A stretch of 64,000 nt of DNA from Quadrisphaera setariae (GCF_008041935.1 NZ_VKAC01000012.1:62001-126000), one strand, 5' to 3'. Counted from the stretch's first letter, positions 35,127-45,061 are shown. Numbers and translations are program-made. Notes: generated by a model from the sequence alone, not told the origin.

Positions 35127-36098
35127 GTGCCGCTCACCGCCCGCCTCCTCGCTCTGCTCGTCGCCGTGACGTGGGGTCTCAACTTCGTGGCCATCCACGC
35201 CTCCCTCGAGCAGTTCCCGCCGCTGCTGTGCGCCGCCGTGCGCTTCGCCGTGATCGCCGTCCCCGTGGTGCTCTTCGTCCCGCGCCCGCGCGGCGTGCCG
35301 CTGCGCTGGCTGCTGGCCTACGGGGCGGGGTTCGGGGTGGCCCAGTTCGTCTTCCTCTACACGGCCATGGCCGTCGGCATGCCCGCCGGGCTCGCGTCGC
35401 TCGTGCTGCAGTCCTCAGCGCCGTTCACCGTGGTGCTGGCCGGCGTGCTGCTGCGCGAGCGGCTCTCCGGCCGGCAGGTGGCCGGCGTCGTCGTCGCCGT
35501 GGCGGGGCTGGCGGGGATCGCCGCCTCCCGGGCGGAGCTCGGCGGGACCGACGTCTGGACGACGCTGCTGCCGGTGGTCCTCACGCTGCTCGGAGGCCTG
35601 GGATGGGCGTTCGGCAACCTCGGCTCGCGGCTGGCGTGGCGGGAGCGGATGGCGCTGGGCCAGCCGCCCACGGCCACCGAGTCGCTGCGGCTGGTGCTGT
35701 GGGTCTCGGTGGTGCCGCCGCTGCCGCTGGCCCTGGCGTCGCTGGTGCTCGAGGGGCCGGCGCGGATCGGCGCTGCGTTCACGGGGCTGGGCTCGCGGAC
35801 CGGGCTGCTGGCGATCGCCGGGCTGGCCTTCACCGTGCTCATCGCCACGCTGGTCGGCCAGGTGGTGTGGTCGGCGCTCATGGCCCGCCACCCCTCCAGC
35901 TCCGTGGCGCCGTTCTCGATGCTCGTGCCGGTGGTCGGGATGGTGGCCGCTCACGTGCTGCTGGGCGAGGCGACGCCCTGGCGCGAGGTGGCGCTCGGCG
36001 CCGTCGTGGTGGGCGGGGTGCTGCTGGGCGCGTCCCGCCCCCGTCGCCGCCCCTCGGCGCCGACCGCCCCGGCCCCCGAGCCCGCGCTCAGCCGCTGA
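35127..36098 (+). CDS. EamA-family (DMT) metabolite transporter
   Basis: A 323-residue membrane protein with ten predicted helices arranged as two EamA repeats. LLALLVAVTWGLNFVAIHAS opens the first and SSVAPFSMLVPVVGMVAAHV marks the second. Members mostly export amino acids or related metabolites. The GTG at 35127 is set by CACCGT-N6. The divergent LysR gene is its likely regulator. Confidence 0.88.
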   Translation: MPLTARLLALLVAVTWGLNFVAIHASLEQFPPLLCAAVRFAVIAVPVVLFVPRPRGVPLRWLLAYGAGFGVAQFVFLYTAMAVGMPAGLASLVLQSSAPFTVVLAGVLLRERLSGRQVAGVVVAVAGLAGIAASRAELGGTDVWTTLLPVVLTLLGGLGWAFGNLGSRLAWRERMALGQPPTATESLRLVLWVSVVPPLPLALASLVLEGPARIGAAFTGLGSRTGLLAIAGLAFTVLIATLVGQVVWSALMARHPSSSVAPFSMLVPVVGMVAAHVLLGEATPWREVALGAVVVGGVLLGASRPRRRPSAPTAPAPEPALSR

Positions 36099-36118
36099 CG
36101 GCGCAGGCGCAGCGGGGG

Positions 36119-37060
36119 TCACTGGAAGAAGAAGCGCGTGGCGTGGAAGAAGACCGGTGCGGCGAACACGAGCGAGTCGATGCGGTCCATGACGCCGCCG
36201 TGCCCGGGGATCAGCTCGCCGTAGTCCTTGACGCCCCGGTCGCGCTTGATGGCGGCCATGACGAGCCCCCCGAGGAACCCCACCACCGCGATGAGCAGCG
36301 ACATCGCTGCCGCCTGCCAGGGGCTGAAGGGGGTGGCCCACCACAGCGCCGTGCCGATCCCGGTGGCGGCGGCCACCCCGCCGACGAACCCCTCCCACGT
36401 CTTGTTCGGGCTGACGCGCGGGGCGATGCGGTGGCGGCCGAAGAGCTTGCCGGCGACGTACTGCAGCACGTCGGAGGCCTGCACGACCAGCACGAGGAAG
36501 AAGACCAGCAGGCCCTGGCGCCCGTCGAAGCCGTCGATGTCGAGCAGCAGCAGCGCCGGGGCGTAGCTGAGGGCGTAGACGCAGGTCGCCAGGCCCCACT
36601 GGATGGTGGCCGTGCGCCGCAGGAAGTCGGTCGTCTCACCCGCCAGGGCCAGCACCGCGGGGATGAGGAGGAACGCGTAGACCGGGATGAGGATCGAGAA
36701 CAGGCCGTACCACTGCACCGCCAGGAGCGCGTACTGCACCGGGAGCGCCACGAAGAACGCCAGCAGCAGCGCGCGGTGGTCGGCGCGGCTGGACTCCACC
36801 AGCGTCACGAACTCCCGCATGGCCAGGAACGACAGCAGCGCGAACAGCACGATCGTGCCGGCCGGCCCGGTCACCACGGCCACGGCGAAGACCACGGCCA
36901 TGACCCACCAGGCGTTGATGCGCTGGTTGAGGTTGACCACCGTCTCGCTCGGCGGGGAGGACCGCGCCCGCAGCACGCGGCCGATGACGGTCGCGACGAC
37001 GAGCACCGCCCCGACGGCGCCCAGCAGCCGCAGCAGCATCGGGTCCTGCAGGAGGCTCAC
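36119..37060 (-). CDS. Phosphatidate cytidylyltransferase-like (CdsA/YnbB type)
   Basis: A 313-residue membrane enzyme with about eight helices that would make CDP-diacylglycerol from phosphatidate and CTP. The C-terminal signature is present: RVSPNKTWEGFVGG and KDYGELIPGHGGVMDRIDSL. It is coupled (GTGA) to the acyltransferase gene and follows the CDP-alcohol transferase, a trio like the E. coli ynbAB type of auxiliary lipid operon. The housekeeping cdsA is therefore probably elsewhere. Confidence 0.9.
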   Translation of the reverse strand: MSLLQDPMLLRLLGAVGAVLVVATVIGRVLRARSSPPSETVVNLNQRINAWWVMAVVFAVAVVTGPAGTIVLFALLSFLAMREFVTLVESSRADHRALLLAFFVALPVQYALLAVQWYGLFSILIPVYAFLLIPAVLALAGETTDFLRRTATIQWGLATCVYALSYAPALLLLDIDGFDGRQGLLVFFLVLVVQASDVLQYVAGKLFGRHRIAPRVSPNKTWEGFVGGVAAATGIGTALWWATPFSPWQAAAMSLLIAVVGFLGGLVMAAIKRDRGVKDYGELIPGHGGVMDRIDSLVFAAPVFFHATRFFFQ

Positions 37061-37689
37061 CGCTCCTCCAGCGCCAGCAGGGCCTGGCGGGCCCGGGTGA
37101 GCATGGCGTCCTTCGGCTCCCCCGGCACGACCGCCAGCGGCTCGCCGAAGACGAGGCGCGCGATGACGGGCACGGGCACCCGCTCCCCCTTCGGCAGCAC
37201 GCGGTTGAGGTTCGACAGCCGCACCGGGACCAGCTCGGCCTCTGGCACGGCGACCGCGAGGTGGTGCAGACCGCTCTTGAACGGGGCCACCTCGCGCCCG
37301 TCACCGCGGGTGCCCTCGGGGAAGAGGATCAGCGAGTCGCCCTCGCGCAGCACCGCGGCCATCTCCTGCGTGGCCGCGGGCCCCCCGCCCGCGCGGTCGA
37401 TGAGGACCGCCCGGAACACCCGCGCCGCGAGGTGGCGTCGCAGCCGGGTCTTCTCCCAGTAGTCGGCGGCGGCGACCGGCCGCGTGCGGGACCGCAGCTC
37501 CGGCGGCAGCCCCGCCCAGACGGTGACGGCGTCGAAGTGGCTGGAGTGGTTGGCGTAGTAGACGCGCGGCCGGTCGCTGCTGCGGGGGCCCCGCCACACG
37601 GGCACGGCCCCGGTGAGCAGCCGGGCGAGACCGGCGAGCGACCCTGCGACCGCCGCGTCGGCCCGGCTCTGCGCCACGGCTCCGCTCAC
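37057..37689 (-). CDS. 1-acylglycerol-3-phosphate acyltransferase family (PlsC-like)
   Basis: A 210-residue acyltransferase. The catalytic H-x4-D motif is in YYANHSSHFDAVTVW and the glycerophosphate-binding motif in LILFPEGTRGDG. It would acylate lysophosphatidate to phosphatidate, the substrate of the downstream CdsA-like protein. GTGA overlaps on both sides tie it to its neighbours. The GTG at 37689 is used; the longer frame upstream is a shadow of the transferase gene. Confidence 0.88.
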   Translation of the reverse strand: MSGAVAQSRADAAVAGSLAGLARLLTGAVPVWRGPRSSDRPRVYYANHSSHFDAVTVWAGLPPELRSRTRPVAAADYWEKTRLRRHLAARVFRAVLIDRAGGGPAATQEMAAVLREGDSLILFPEGTRGDGREVAPFKSGLHHLAVAVPEAELVPVRLSNLNRVLPKGERVPVPVIARLVFGEPLAVVPGEPKDAMLTRARQALLALEER

Positions 37690-38354
37690 GGCAGGCCCGC
37701 TGCGACGGCCCGCAGGCGCAGCACGCAGGTCAGGGCGGACCCGATCACCACGACGACGAGCCCGGCGGTCAGCGCGACCCCCGCCGACCCGCTCGCCAGC
37801 ACCTCCACCGCGCCCACGAGGCACGCGAGGGTGATGGCGAACATCCGGTGGGGCTTGGCCATGGGTCCGCTGAAGCGCTGCTCCTGCCCGAAGGAGCCGC
37901 CGAGCAGCCGCACGTAGGCGGTGAGGACGGCGAGGACACCGGCCGCCCACCCCAGCCCCGCACCCCAGCCGCCGCCCACGGCGTACCCGGCGGGCACGAG
38001 GACCGCGAGGTCGGCGAGCCTGTCGGGCACCTCGTTGAACAGCGGCCCGGTGCGGGTGCCGCGGCCGCACTCCACCGCCACCAGCCCGTCGAGCATGTTC
38101 GCCGCGAGCCTCAGCTGCACGCCCACCGCGGCGGCGACCAGCAGCACCGCCTCGGTGCCGGGTCCCGCGGTGCGGTCCGCTGCGGGGTCCGCACCGCCTG
38201 ACAGCAGCAGGCACGCCCCCGCGGCGACGGCGAGCAGCAGCCCGACCACGGAGATGCCGTTGGGCGTCGCCCCGCGCCGGGCCAGCCAGGTGGCCGCCGC
38301 GTGCGACGCCGACCGTCCGCGCGTCTTCAGCGGACGGCGCGCGGACTCGGCCAT
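37686..38354 (-). CDS. CDP-alcohol phosphatidyltransferase, variant active site
   Basis: A 222-residue membrane protein with about six helices. The CDP-alcohol signature is present in modified form: DGLVAVECGRGTRTGPLFNE followed by VPD, so Arg after Ala is Val and the third Asp is Asn compared with DG-x2-AR-x8-G-x3-D-x3-D. LFNE and RLADLAVLVP resemble the YnbA-like subfamily. The head group is unknown. The ATG at 38354 has CATGAT six bases upstream. First gene of the lipid operon. Confidence 0.8.
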   Translation of the reverse strand: MAESARRPLKTRGRSASHAAATWLARRGATPNGISVVGLLLAVAAGACLLLSGGADPAADRTAGPGTEAVLLVAAAVGVQLRLAANMLDGLVAVECGRGTRTGPLFNEVPDRLADLAVLVPAGYAVGGGWGAGLGWAAGVLAVLTAYVRLLGGSFGQEQRFSGPMAKPHRMFAITLACLVGAVEVLASGSAGVALTAGLVVVVIGSALTCVLRLRAVAAGLP

Positions 38355-38359
38355 CGGGG

Positions 38360-38366
38360 CATCATG
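38360..38366. promoter_or_regulatory. Overlapping divergent -10 elements
   Basis: Seven bases serve as CATGAT on the minus strand (six bases from the ATG at 38354) and CATCAT on the plus strand (five bases from the ATG at 38371). The whole gap between the two genes is 16 bases, so polymerase can probably occupy only one promoter at a time. Confidence 0.5.
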
Positions 38367-38370
38367 CAGC

Positions 38371-38877
38371 ATGATCTGGCGGCGGTTCGTCGACGGCCGC
38401 GGCGCGCCCGCGCTCACCTTCGCCTGGGCGGCGGGCGAGGCCACGGTGTGGTGGGTCCCTGCGGACTACCTGCTCGCCGCGCTCGTGCTGGGACACCGCC
38501 GCCGCTGGCCCTCGCTGCTGGGCGCGTGCGTCGGGGGCATGGCCGCCGGCGGCCTGGTCTCGCTCACCGCCGCCCGCGCCCGCCCGGACGCGGCGCTGGC
38601 CGTGGTGCGGGGAGTCCCCGGGGTCACCCCCGCCCGCCTCGACCGGGTGCGGTCGCTGCTGGGGCGGCACGGCACCGCCGCCCTGCTGCTGCAGCCGGTC
38701 AGCGGGATCCCCTTCAAGGCGTGGGCGGCGGTGCTCGGGCCCACGGACGTGCCGCTCGTGGTGTCCGCCCCTGCCCTCCTCAGCGCCCGGGCGGCCCGCA
38801 TGGCGGGGACGGCCCTGCTCGCCCAGCTCGTCGCGCGATCGGCGCAGCGAGCGGTGGAGCGCTGGCAGGCCCGCTGA
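38371..38877 (+). CDS. Small membrane protein, weakly DedA-like
   Basis: A 168-residue protein with about four hydrophobic segments. HGTAALLLQPVSGIPFKAWA near residue 105 recalls the proline-containing hairpin of DedA/VTT membrane proteins that move lipids, but the match is weak. Transcribed divergently from the lipid operon through a 16-base gap, it may share that pathway. No firm family. Confidence 0.55.
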   Translation: MIWRRFVDGRGAPALTFAWAAGEATVWWVPADYLLAALVLGHRRRWPSLLGACVGGMAAGGLVSLTAARARPDAALAVVRGVPGVTPARLDRVRSLLGRHGTAALLLQPVSGIPFKAWAAVLGPTDVPLVVSAPALLSARAARMAGTALLAQLVARSAQRAVERWQAR

Positions 38878-38886
38878 GCGGGCTCG

Positions 38887-40467
38887 TCAGGCGACGGGCG
38901 CGCGCAGCGTCGGGATGCCCAGGCCGACAGCTCGGCCGCCACCAGCACCACCGGCTCCAGCGCTGCCCTGCACCGGCACGCCGCACGAGGCGAGCTGGCG
39001 CCGGTCGTAGGCGTCACCGCCGCGGGTGCGCCGCACGCGCAGCGGCTGCCCACCCGTCGGCTCGGCCGGCACGTCGGCCACGAGGTGGTGCGGCGCGGAC
39101 TGCGTGACCTGGACGGTCACCACGTCACCCGGTCGCGGCCGGTCGGCCTCGGGCAGGTCTGCCGGCAGCCCGACGTGCACGAGCCGGTTGTCGCGGGCGC
39201 GGCCCGAGACGCGCTGGCTGGCGCCGTCCTTCTTGCCCTTCGCCTCGCCGACGAGCACCTCGACCGTGCGCCCCACCTGCTGCGCCGCCTCCGCCTCGCT
39301 GATGCGCTCCTGCAGGGCGATGAGCCGCTCGTAGCGCTCCTGCACCACCGCCTTGGGCAGCTGGTCGGGCATGGTGGCGGCGGGCGTGCCCGGCCGCTGG
39401 GAGTACTGGAACGTGAACGCGCTGGCGAAGCGGCTCCCCTCGACCACGCGCAGCGTCTCGGCGAAGTCCTCCTCGGTCTCCCCGGGGAACCCGACGATGA
39501 TGTCGGTGGAGATCGCCGCGTCGGGGATCTGCGCCCGGACGCGGTCGAGGATCCCGAGGAACTTCTCCGACCGGTAGGAGCGGCGCATCGCGCGCAGCAC
39601 CCGGTCGCTGCCGGACTGCAGCGGCATGTGCAGCTGCGGCATCACCGTGGGCGTCTCGGCCATGGCGGTGATGACGTCGTCGGTGAACATCGCCGGGTGC
39701 GGGCTGGTGAAGCGCACCCGCTCGATGCCGTCGACCCTCCCGACGGCGCGCAGCAGGTCGGCGAACGCCGAGTTGCCCCGGCCCCGGTCCAGCCCCTCGC
39801 CGAAGCCCCCCACACCGGTGCCGTAGGAGTTGACGTTCTGCCCCAGCAGCGTCACCTCGACCACGCCGTCGGCGACCAGCGCCTCCACCTCGGCGAGCAC
39901 GTCACCGGGGCGGCGGTCCTTCTCCTTGCCGCGCAGCGCCGGCACGATGCAGAACGTGCAGGTGTTGTTGCACCCCACGCTGATCGACACCCACGCGCTG
40001 GCCGCGGACTCGCGGGCCTGCGGCAGCGTGGAGGGGAAGACCTCCAGCTCCTCCAGCACCTCCACCTGCGCCTCGGCCTGGACGCGGGAGCGCTCCAGCA
40101 GCGCCGGCAGGGCGTGGGTGTTGTGGGTGCCGAAGACGACGTCCACCCACGGCGCCTTCGCCAGGATGACGTCGCGGTCCTTCTGCGCCAGGCACCCGCC
40201 CACGGCGATCTGCATCCCGGGTCGGCGCGCCTTGACGCTCGCGAGGTGGCCCAGGTTGCCGTACAGCCGGTTGTCGGCGTTCTCGCGGACCGCGCAGGTG
40301 TTGAGGACGACGACGTCGGCCTCACCCGAGCGCCCGGCCTCGTCGTCGGCGCGGGAGTACCCGGCGTCCTCGAGGAGCCCGGCGAGGCGCTCGGAGTCGT
40401 GGGCGTTCATCTGGCACCCGTAGGTGCGGACGGCGTACGTGCGCTCGACGGGCTGGACTGCGACCAC
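38887..40467 (-). CDS. miaB: tRNA-2-methylthio-N6-dimethylallyladenosine synthase
   Basis: A 526-residue radical-SAM methylthiotransferase modifying A37 of tRNAs. The N-terminal cluster cysteines are in [24 protein letters not shown] and VGGCLAQK; the radical-SAM motif is [31 protein letters not shown] and [20 protein letters not shown] (TRAM domain) follow. The GTG at 40467 is chosen because TATCCT stands six bases upstream. The ~45 C-terminal residues are low complexity and likely disordered. Confidence 0.95.
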   Translation of the reverse strand: MVAVQPVERTYAVRTYGCQMNAHDSERLAGLLEDAGYSRADDEAGRSGEADVVVLNTCAVRENADNRLYGNLGHLASVKARRPGMQIAVGGCLAQKDRDVILAKAPWVDVVFGTHNTHALPALLERSRVQAEAQVEVLEELEVFPSTLPQARESAASAWVSISVGCNNTCTFCIVPALRGKEKDRRPGDVLAEVEALVADGVVEVTLLGQNVNSYGTGVGGFGEGLDRGRGNSAFADLLRAVGRVDGIERVRFTSPHPAMFTDDVITAMAETPTVMPQLHMPLQSGSDRVLRAMRRSYRSEKFLGILDRVRAQIPDAAISTDIIVGFPGETEEDFAETLRVVEGSRFASAFTFQYSQRPGTPAATMPDQLPKAVVQERYERLIALQERISEAEAAQQVGRTVEVLVGEAKGKKDGASQRVSGRARDNRLVHVGLPADLPEADRPRPGDVVTVQVTQSAPHHLVADVPAEPTGGQPLRVRRTRGGDAYDRRQLASCGVPVQGSAGAGGAGGGRAVGLGIPTLRAPVA

Positions 40468-40472
40468 CCGTC

Positions 40473-40479
40473 GAGGATA
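40473..40479. promoter_or_regulatory. -10 element of miaB, facing DUF2071 gene
   Basis: Minus-strand TATCCT (40474-40479) six bases before the miaB GTG. The plus-strand GAGGAT (40473-40478) eight bases before GTG 40487 may serve the divergent gene. Confidence 0.5.
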
Positions 40480-40486
40480 GGTGGCT

Positions 40487-41299
40487 GTGAGCAGCAGTCC
40501 GACCGTCCAGCCAGAGGCGATCGCCGGCGCACCCGACCTCCACGGCCCCGTGATGATGGAGCAGGCCTGGCGCGACGCCGCGTTCCTGCACTGGGCGGTG
40601 CCGCCGGAGCGGGTGGCCCACCTCATGCCCCCGGGGGTGCGACCCGACACCCACCAGGGCGTGACCTACGTGGCGCTGGTGCCGTTCCGCATGGTGGGTG
40701 CGGGTCTGGGGCCGCGCACGATCGGCCCCGCGGTCCCCTGGGCGGGCACGTTCCTCGAGACCAACGTACGCCTGTACTCCGTCGACGACACCGGCCGGCG
40801 CGGCATCGTCTTCCTCACCCTCGAGTGCTCGCGGCTGGTGGTGGTGGCCGGTGCGCAGGCGGCGTTCGGGCTGCCGTACCGCTGGTCGTCGATGGCGTTC
40901 GGGCGCCGGGCCGGCGGGCGGGACGACAGCAGCGGACAGCGCGTCGCCTACGCGCTGCGCGGCCGCGGGAGCCGCTCGGGCGTGCACCAGCGGCTCGAGC
41001 TGTCGCTCGGCGCGCAGCTCTCCCCCGCCGAGGCCCACGACGACGACGGGCTGCCCCGCTTCCTGACGGCACGCTGGGGCCTGCACCAGCGGCACGTGGG
41101 ACGCACCTGGTACGTCCCCAACGAGCACGGCCCGTGGCCGCTGCGCACCGCCTCCGTCGAGGCCCTCGAGGACTCCCTGCTCACCGACGTCGGCTTCCCC
41201 GAGCTGGCGGCGCGCGAGCCCGACTCGGTGCTCTTCTCCTCCGGGGTGGTCACCCGGTTCGGTCTGCCGGGGGACGCGAGCCGGCCGCGGCGGGGCTGA
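40487..41299 (+). CDS. DUF2071 (YqjF-like) protein
   Basis: A 270-residue protein of the YqjF/DUF2071 family. It opens with [20 protein letters not shown], then [20 protein letters not shown] and [20 protein letters not shown], typical for the family. The biochemical role is not known. GTG 40487 is preferred over GTG 40481 by promoter spacing. Its 3' end overlaps the converging tag gene by 50 bases. Confidence 0.8.
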   Translation: MSSSPTVQPEAIAGAPDLHGPVMMEQAWRDAAFLHWAVPPERVAHLMPPGVRPDTHQGVTYVALVPFRMVGAGLGPRTIGPAVPWAGTFLETNVRLYSVDDTGRRGIVFLTLECSRLVVVAGAQAAFGLPYRWSSMAFGRRAGGRDDSSGQRVAYALRGRGSRSGVHQRLELSLGAQLSPAEAHDDDGLPRFLTARWGLHQRHVGRTWYVPNEHGPWPLRTASVEALEDSLLTDVGFPELAAREPDSVLFSSGVVTRFGLPGDASRPRRG

Positions 41300-41924
41300 C
41301 GCCGGAGCTGTCGACGGAGCTGACCGGCGGGGTGAAGGCGGCCCGGGCTGCCGCGACCTCCTCGCGCGCCGCGCAGCCCGGTGCGTGGTCGTTGACCAGG
41401 CCCATCGCCTGCTGGAACGCGTAGGCGGTGGTGGGACCGACGAACGTCCAGCCCCGCTTCTTGAGGTCCTTGCTCATCGCTGTCGACTCCGGCGACGTGG
41501 CGCGCACCTCGAACGGACGCCCCTGCTCACCAGCCGGCTCCCAGCTCCAGACGTAGGAGGCGATGCTGCCGTGCTCGGCCACCAGCTCGCGCGCCCGGGC
41601 GGCGTTGTTGATCGCCGCCACGATCTTGCCGCGGTGCCTGACGATGCCCGCGTCGGCGAGCAGCCGCTGGACGTCGCGCTCGTCGAAGGCGGCGACCACC
41701 TCGTGGTCGAACCCGGCGAAGGCGGCGCGGAACGCCGGGCGCTTGCGCAGGATGGTCAGCCAGCTCAGCCCGGACTGGAAGCCCTCCAGGCAGACCTTCT
41801 CGAAGAGGCGCCGGTCGTCGGAGACCGGGAAGCCCCACTCGGTGTCGTGGTAGACCGCGTAGTCGGGCGTCGAAGCGCCCCACGCGCAGCGCGGCACCCC
41901 GTCGTCGCCGATGACCACGTCCAC
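41250..41924 (-). CDS. tag: DNA-3-methyladenine glycosylase I
   Basis: A 224-residue base-excision glycosylase removing 3-methyladenine. Signatures are RCAWGASTPDYAVYHDTEWG near the N terminus, FEKVCLEGFQSGLSWLTILR with the catalytic glutamate, and GWTFVGPTTAYAFQQAMGLV, followed by NDHAPGC whose histidine and cysteine belong to the zinc site. It starts 2 bases after recX, so it is the third gene of the recA operon and should share its DNA-damage promoter. The C-terminal ~25 residues are a Ser/Pro-rich tail. Confidence 0.93.
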   Translation of the reverse strand: MDVVIGDDGVPRCAWGASTPDYAVYHDTEWGFPVSDDRRLFEKVCLEGFQSGLSWLTILRKRPAFRAAFAGFDHEVVAAFDERDVQRLLADAGIVRHRGKIVAAINNAARARELVAEHGSIASYVWSWEPAGEQGRPFEVRATSPESTAMSKDLKKRGWTFVGPTTAYAFQQAMGLVNDHAPGCAAREEVAAARAAFTPPVSSVDSSGVSPAAAGSRPPADRTG

Positions 41925-41926
41925 CG

Positions 41927-42445
41927 TCAGTCCTCCGGATCCAGCTCGTCCTCAGCGCCAGCGCTCCGCACGGCCTCGCGCACCACGCGCATGACGAGCC
42001 CCTGCGGGTACCCCTTGCGGGCCAGCATCCCGGCCAGCCGCCGGGTCTGGACCTCGGGGGCCAGCGCCCCCATCGACCGCAGCCGCCGCGCGACGAGGTC
42101 TCGCGCCGCGGCCTCCTCGGCCTCGTCGTCGACCTGTTCCAGAGCGACGGCCGCGGTGGCGTCGTCGACGCCCTTGGCGCGCAGCTCGTGCGCCAGGCCC
42201 CGCCGGCCCAGGCCCCGGGTGAGGCGCTGGGACCTGACGAGGACCTCGGCGTAGGCGGCGTCGTCGACGAGGCCCACCTCGGTGAACCTGTCGAGCACCT
42301 GCTCGGCGGCCTCGTCGGGCACGCCGCGCTCCGCCAGCTTCTTCTCCAGCTGCGCCCGGCTGCGGGGAGCAGCCGTCAGCTGGCGGAGCACCACGTCCCG
42401 GGCGACGGCGACGGGGTCACCGCCGCCGCCCTGACGCGTGCTCAG
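41927..42445 (-). CDS. recX: RecA regulator RecX (proposed CTG start)
   Basis: About 172 residues; modulates RecA filaments. The three-helix RecX repeats read [60 protein letters not shown] and [16 protein letters not shown]. The first canonical start is GTG 42394, which cuts off DPVAVARD, a conserved part of helix 1 in actinobacterial RecX. Extending in frame meets no ATG/GTG/TTG; a CTG at 42445-42443 lies in a CTGA overlap with the recA stop and restores the helix. The GTG start remains possible. Confidence 0.88.
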   Translation of the reverse strand: MSTRQGGGGDPVAVARDVVLRQLTAAPRSRAQLEKKLAERGVPDEAAEQVLDRFTEVGLVDDAAYAEVLVRSQRLTRGLGRRGLAHELRAKGVDDATAAVALEQVDDEAEEAAARDLVARRLRSMGALAPEVQTRRLAGMLARKGYPQGLVMRVVREAVRSAGAEDELDPED

Positions 42446-43509
42446 AAGTCGACCTTGGCCTCGACCGGTGCTGCAGCACCATCGGCGCCGTCGGCCTTGG
42501 GCTGGCCGATGCCCAGCTTCTCCTTGATCTTGCGCTCGATCTCGTCGCCGAGGTCGGGGTTGTCGCGCAGGAAGGTGCGGGCGTTCTCCTTGCCCTGACC
42601 GAGCTGGTCGCCCTCGTAGGTGTACCAGGCGCCGGACTTGCGGATGAAGCCGTGCTCCACCCCCATGTCGATGAGACCGCCCTCACGGGAGATGCCCACG
42701 CCGTAGAGGATGTCGAACTCGGCCTGCTTGAACGGCGGGCTGACCTTGTTCTTCACCACCTTGACGCGGGTGCGGTTGCCGACGGGCTCGTTGCCGTCCT
42801 TGAGGGTCTCGATGCGGCGCACGTCGAGGCGGACCGAGGCGTAGAACTTCAGCGCCTTTCCACCCGTGGTGGTCTCCGGGGAGCCGAACATCACGCCGAT
42901 CTTCTCGCGCAGCTGGTTGATGAAGATCGCGGTGGTGCCGGCGGTGTTGAGCGCACCGGTCATCTTGCGCAGCGCCTGCGACATGAGGCGGGCCTGCAGT
43001 CCGACGTGGCTGTCGCCCATCTCGCCCTCGATCTCGGCGCGGGGCACGAGGGCCGCCACGGAGTCGATGACGAGGATGTCGAGGGCTCCGGAGCGCACGA
43101 GCATGTCGGCGATCTCGAGGGCCTGCTCACCGGTGTCGGGCTGGGAGACGAGCAGCGCGTCGGTGTCGACGCCGAGCTTCTTGGCGTACTCCGGGTCGAG
43201 CGCGTGCTCGGCGTCGATGAAGGCCGCGATGCCGCCCGCCTTCTGGGCGTTGGCCACGGCGTGCAGCGCCACGGTCGTCTTTCCCGAGCTCTCCGGGCCG
43301 TAGATCTCCACCACGCGGCCGCGGGGCAGGCCGCCGATGCCGAGCGCGACGTCCAGCGCGGTCGACCCGGTGGGGATGAACTTCATCGGCTCGCGCACCT
43401 CGTCGCCGAGGCGCATGACGGTGTTCTTGCCGAACTGCTTGTCGATCTGCGCGAGCGCGAACTCGAGCGACTTCGACTTGTCGTTGGTCTTGGTGGCGGG
43501 TGCGGCCAC
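42442..43509 (-). CDS. recA: Recombinase RecA
   Basis: A 355-residue recombinase for strand exchange and SOS induction. Walker [30 protein letters not shown], the ATP-cap [20 protein letters not shown] and [16 protein letters not shown] are all intact; there is no intein. The GTG at 43509 has GGGG eight bases upstream; another GTG at 43518 is possible. A PafBC-type promoter lies about 65 bases upstream. recX and tag follow in one operon. Confidence 0.97.
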   Translation of the reverse strand: MAAPATKTNDKSKSLEFALAQIDKQFGKNTVMRLGDEVREPMKFIPTGSTALDVALGIGGLPRGRVVEIYGPESSGKTTVALHAVANAQKAGGIAAFIDAEHALDPEYAKKLGVDTDALLVSQPDTGEQALEIADMLVRSGALDILVIDSVAALVPRAEIEGEMGDSHVGLQARLMSQALRKMTGALNTAGTTAIFINQLREKIGVMFGSPETTTGGKALKFYASVRLDVRRIETLKDGNEPVGNRTRVKVVKNKVSPPFKQAEFDILYGVGISREGGLIDMGVEHGFIRKSGAWYTYEGDQLGQGKENARTFLRDNPDLGDEIERKIKEKLGIGQPKADGADGAAAPVEAKVDF

Positions 43510-43573
43510 GAGGATCACCCCTGTCGACGGGCACCCGGACCGGCCGGGCGCTGCTGCGGTGCGTTCGGGGACG

Positions 43574-43595
43574 ACGCTAGGCGCCACCACCGACA
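43574..43595 (-). promoter_or_regulatory. PafBC-type DNA-damage promoter of recA
   Basis: On the minus strand TGTCGGTG (43595-43588), eight bases, then TAGCGT (43579-43574). This is the RecA-NDp/PafBC promoter layout known from mycobacteria (TGTCRGTG-N8-TANNNT). Transcription would start near 43567, leaving a leader of about 58 bases. No clear LexA palindrome was seen in 43510-43645. Confidence 0.75.
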
Positions 43596-43645
43596 GTCCG
43601 TCGCCGCGAGGCCGCGCCCTGTGGACGGACGGCCCTCCGCTGCGA

Positions 43646-45061
43646 TCACACGACCAGCGTACCCCTTGCGACCGAACGCGCGTTCGAGGCGAGGAGGCCC
43701 GAGGAGACCAGCGACGTCACGGCGCAGACGCCCCACACGACGTAGTACCCGGCCAGCGGGGCGGCCCCCGCCGCCGGGTCCGACAGCGACCCCGTCGACG
43801 CGAGGGCCACCGCGAAGACCGCCGAGGCCACGGCCCCGCCCACCACCTTGGTGGTGTTGGTCATCCCGGTGGCGAACGCCACGCGCTCCGGCGGTGCCGC
43901 GGCAGCGGCGGCGGCCGGCAGTCCCGCCACGAGCGCTCCGTTGCCGAACCCCACCAGCAGCAGGCACGCCAGCAGCGACGCCGCCGAGGAGTGCAGGGCG
44001 AACAGGGCCCCGTACCCCACCGCCACCACCAGCGCCGCCACCGGCAGGCGCCGCAGCACCAGCGCACCGGTGATCATCGCCAGCAGGTAGGCGCCGATGA
44101 GCAGCGACACCCCCGCGGCGTCGGTCCCCAGCCCGTAGCCGGCCACGGCGGGGTCGGTGCGCGCGAACGTCGCGAGCGGCACCTGCGCCCCCAGCACGCT
44201 CGCCCCGAAGAGGAAGGCGCTCGCCTGCACCGGCCACTGCCCGCGCGAGGCGAGCAGCCGCACGTCAACCAGCGGCGAGGCGACCCGCGCCTCCACCCGC
44301 ACCAGCCACCACCCCGCCGCAGCGCCCGCCACCACCAGCGACCACGGCACCGGGCTCGACACCCCGAGCAGCCTCACGGCCACCAGAGCCCCCATGACCA
44401 GGCCCAGGACGGCGGCGAGCAGCGCCAGCCCGCGCCCGTCCAGGCCACCGCCGGTGCGCCACCCCGCCCCGGGAGTCCGCTCCACGCCCGCCCAGACCAC
44501 CACCACGCACGCGGTGGTGGCGACCGCGGGCAGCGCGAGCACCGCCTGCAGCGGCAGCGCGGTGGCCACCGCCCCCGCACCCAGCGCTCCGAGGACCGCC
44601 CCGGCCTGCAGCCCGGCCACGAGCACGCCCGCCGAGCGGCGCACGAGCCGCCCCTGCTCGGCGGACCCCGCGGTGCGGCGGTGCACGAGCGCCACCTCCA
44701 GCGGCAGCCACACCACGTAGGCGCCCTGCAGCACCCACCCGAGCAGGAACGTCCAGAAGCCGGGCGCCAGCACGAGCACCCAGGACCCGGCCGCGGTCAC
44801 GGACGCCGAGAGCAGCAGCACCGCGCGCGGCCCCCACAGGTCGGCCAGCCGCGCGAGCACGGGCACCGCGAGCGCGGAGAACGCCAGCTGGGCCGCCTCG
44901 AACCAGTTGACGTCGCCCACGGGGACCCGCAGGCGGGCCGCGACGTCGGTGAGCAGCGGCGTGTAGAACGCCTGCAGCACGCCGGAGACCAGCTCCACCA
45001 GCACCAGGACGCCGACGACGGCGACCAGCGAGCGCCGCGCCGCCGCGCCGGGCGCGGTCAC
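43646..45061 (-). CDS. MFS transporter (DHA2-like)
   Basis: A 471-residue membrane protein with about 14 hydrophobic segments, as in drug:H+ antiporter-2 transporters. [20 protein letters not shown] is the conserved loop 2-3 region and [20 protein letters not shown] lies near the end. The substrate is unknown. The GTG at 45061 overlaps the M20 peptidase stop, suggesting they work together, perhaps on a peptide-like or acylated compound. Confidence 0.82.
   Translation of the reverse strand: MTAPGAAARRSLVAVVGVLVLVELVSGVLQAFYTPLLTDVAARLRVPVGDVNWFEAAQLAFSALAVPVLARLADLWGPRAVLLLSASVTAAGSWVLVLAPGFWTFLLGWVLQGAYVVWLPLEVALVHRRTAGSAEQGRLVRRSAGVLVAGLQAGAVLGALGAGAVATALPLQAVLALPAVATTACVVVVWAGVERTPGAGWRTGGGLDGRGLALLAAVLGLVMGALVAVRLLGVSSPVPWSLVVAGAAAGWWLVRVEARVASPLVDVRLLASRGQWPVQASAFLFGASVLGAQVPLATFARTDPAVAGYGLGTDAAGVSLLIGAYLLAMITGALVLRRLPVAALVVAVGYGALFALHSSAASLLACLLLVGFGNGALVAGLPAAAAAAAPPERVAFATGMTNTTKVVGGAVASAVFAVALASTGSLSDPAAGAAPLAGYYVVWGVCAVTSLVSSGLLASNARSVARGTLVV

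Noticed and set aside
43510-43645. LexA (SOS) box upstream of recA
   Set aside because: Only the PafBC-type promoter was recognisable; no CGAAC-type palindrome with the right spacing was seen.
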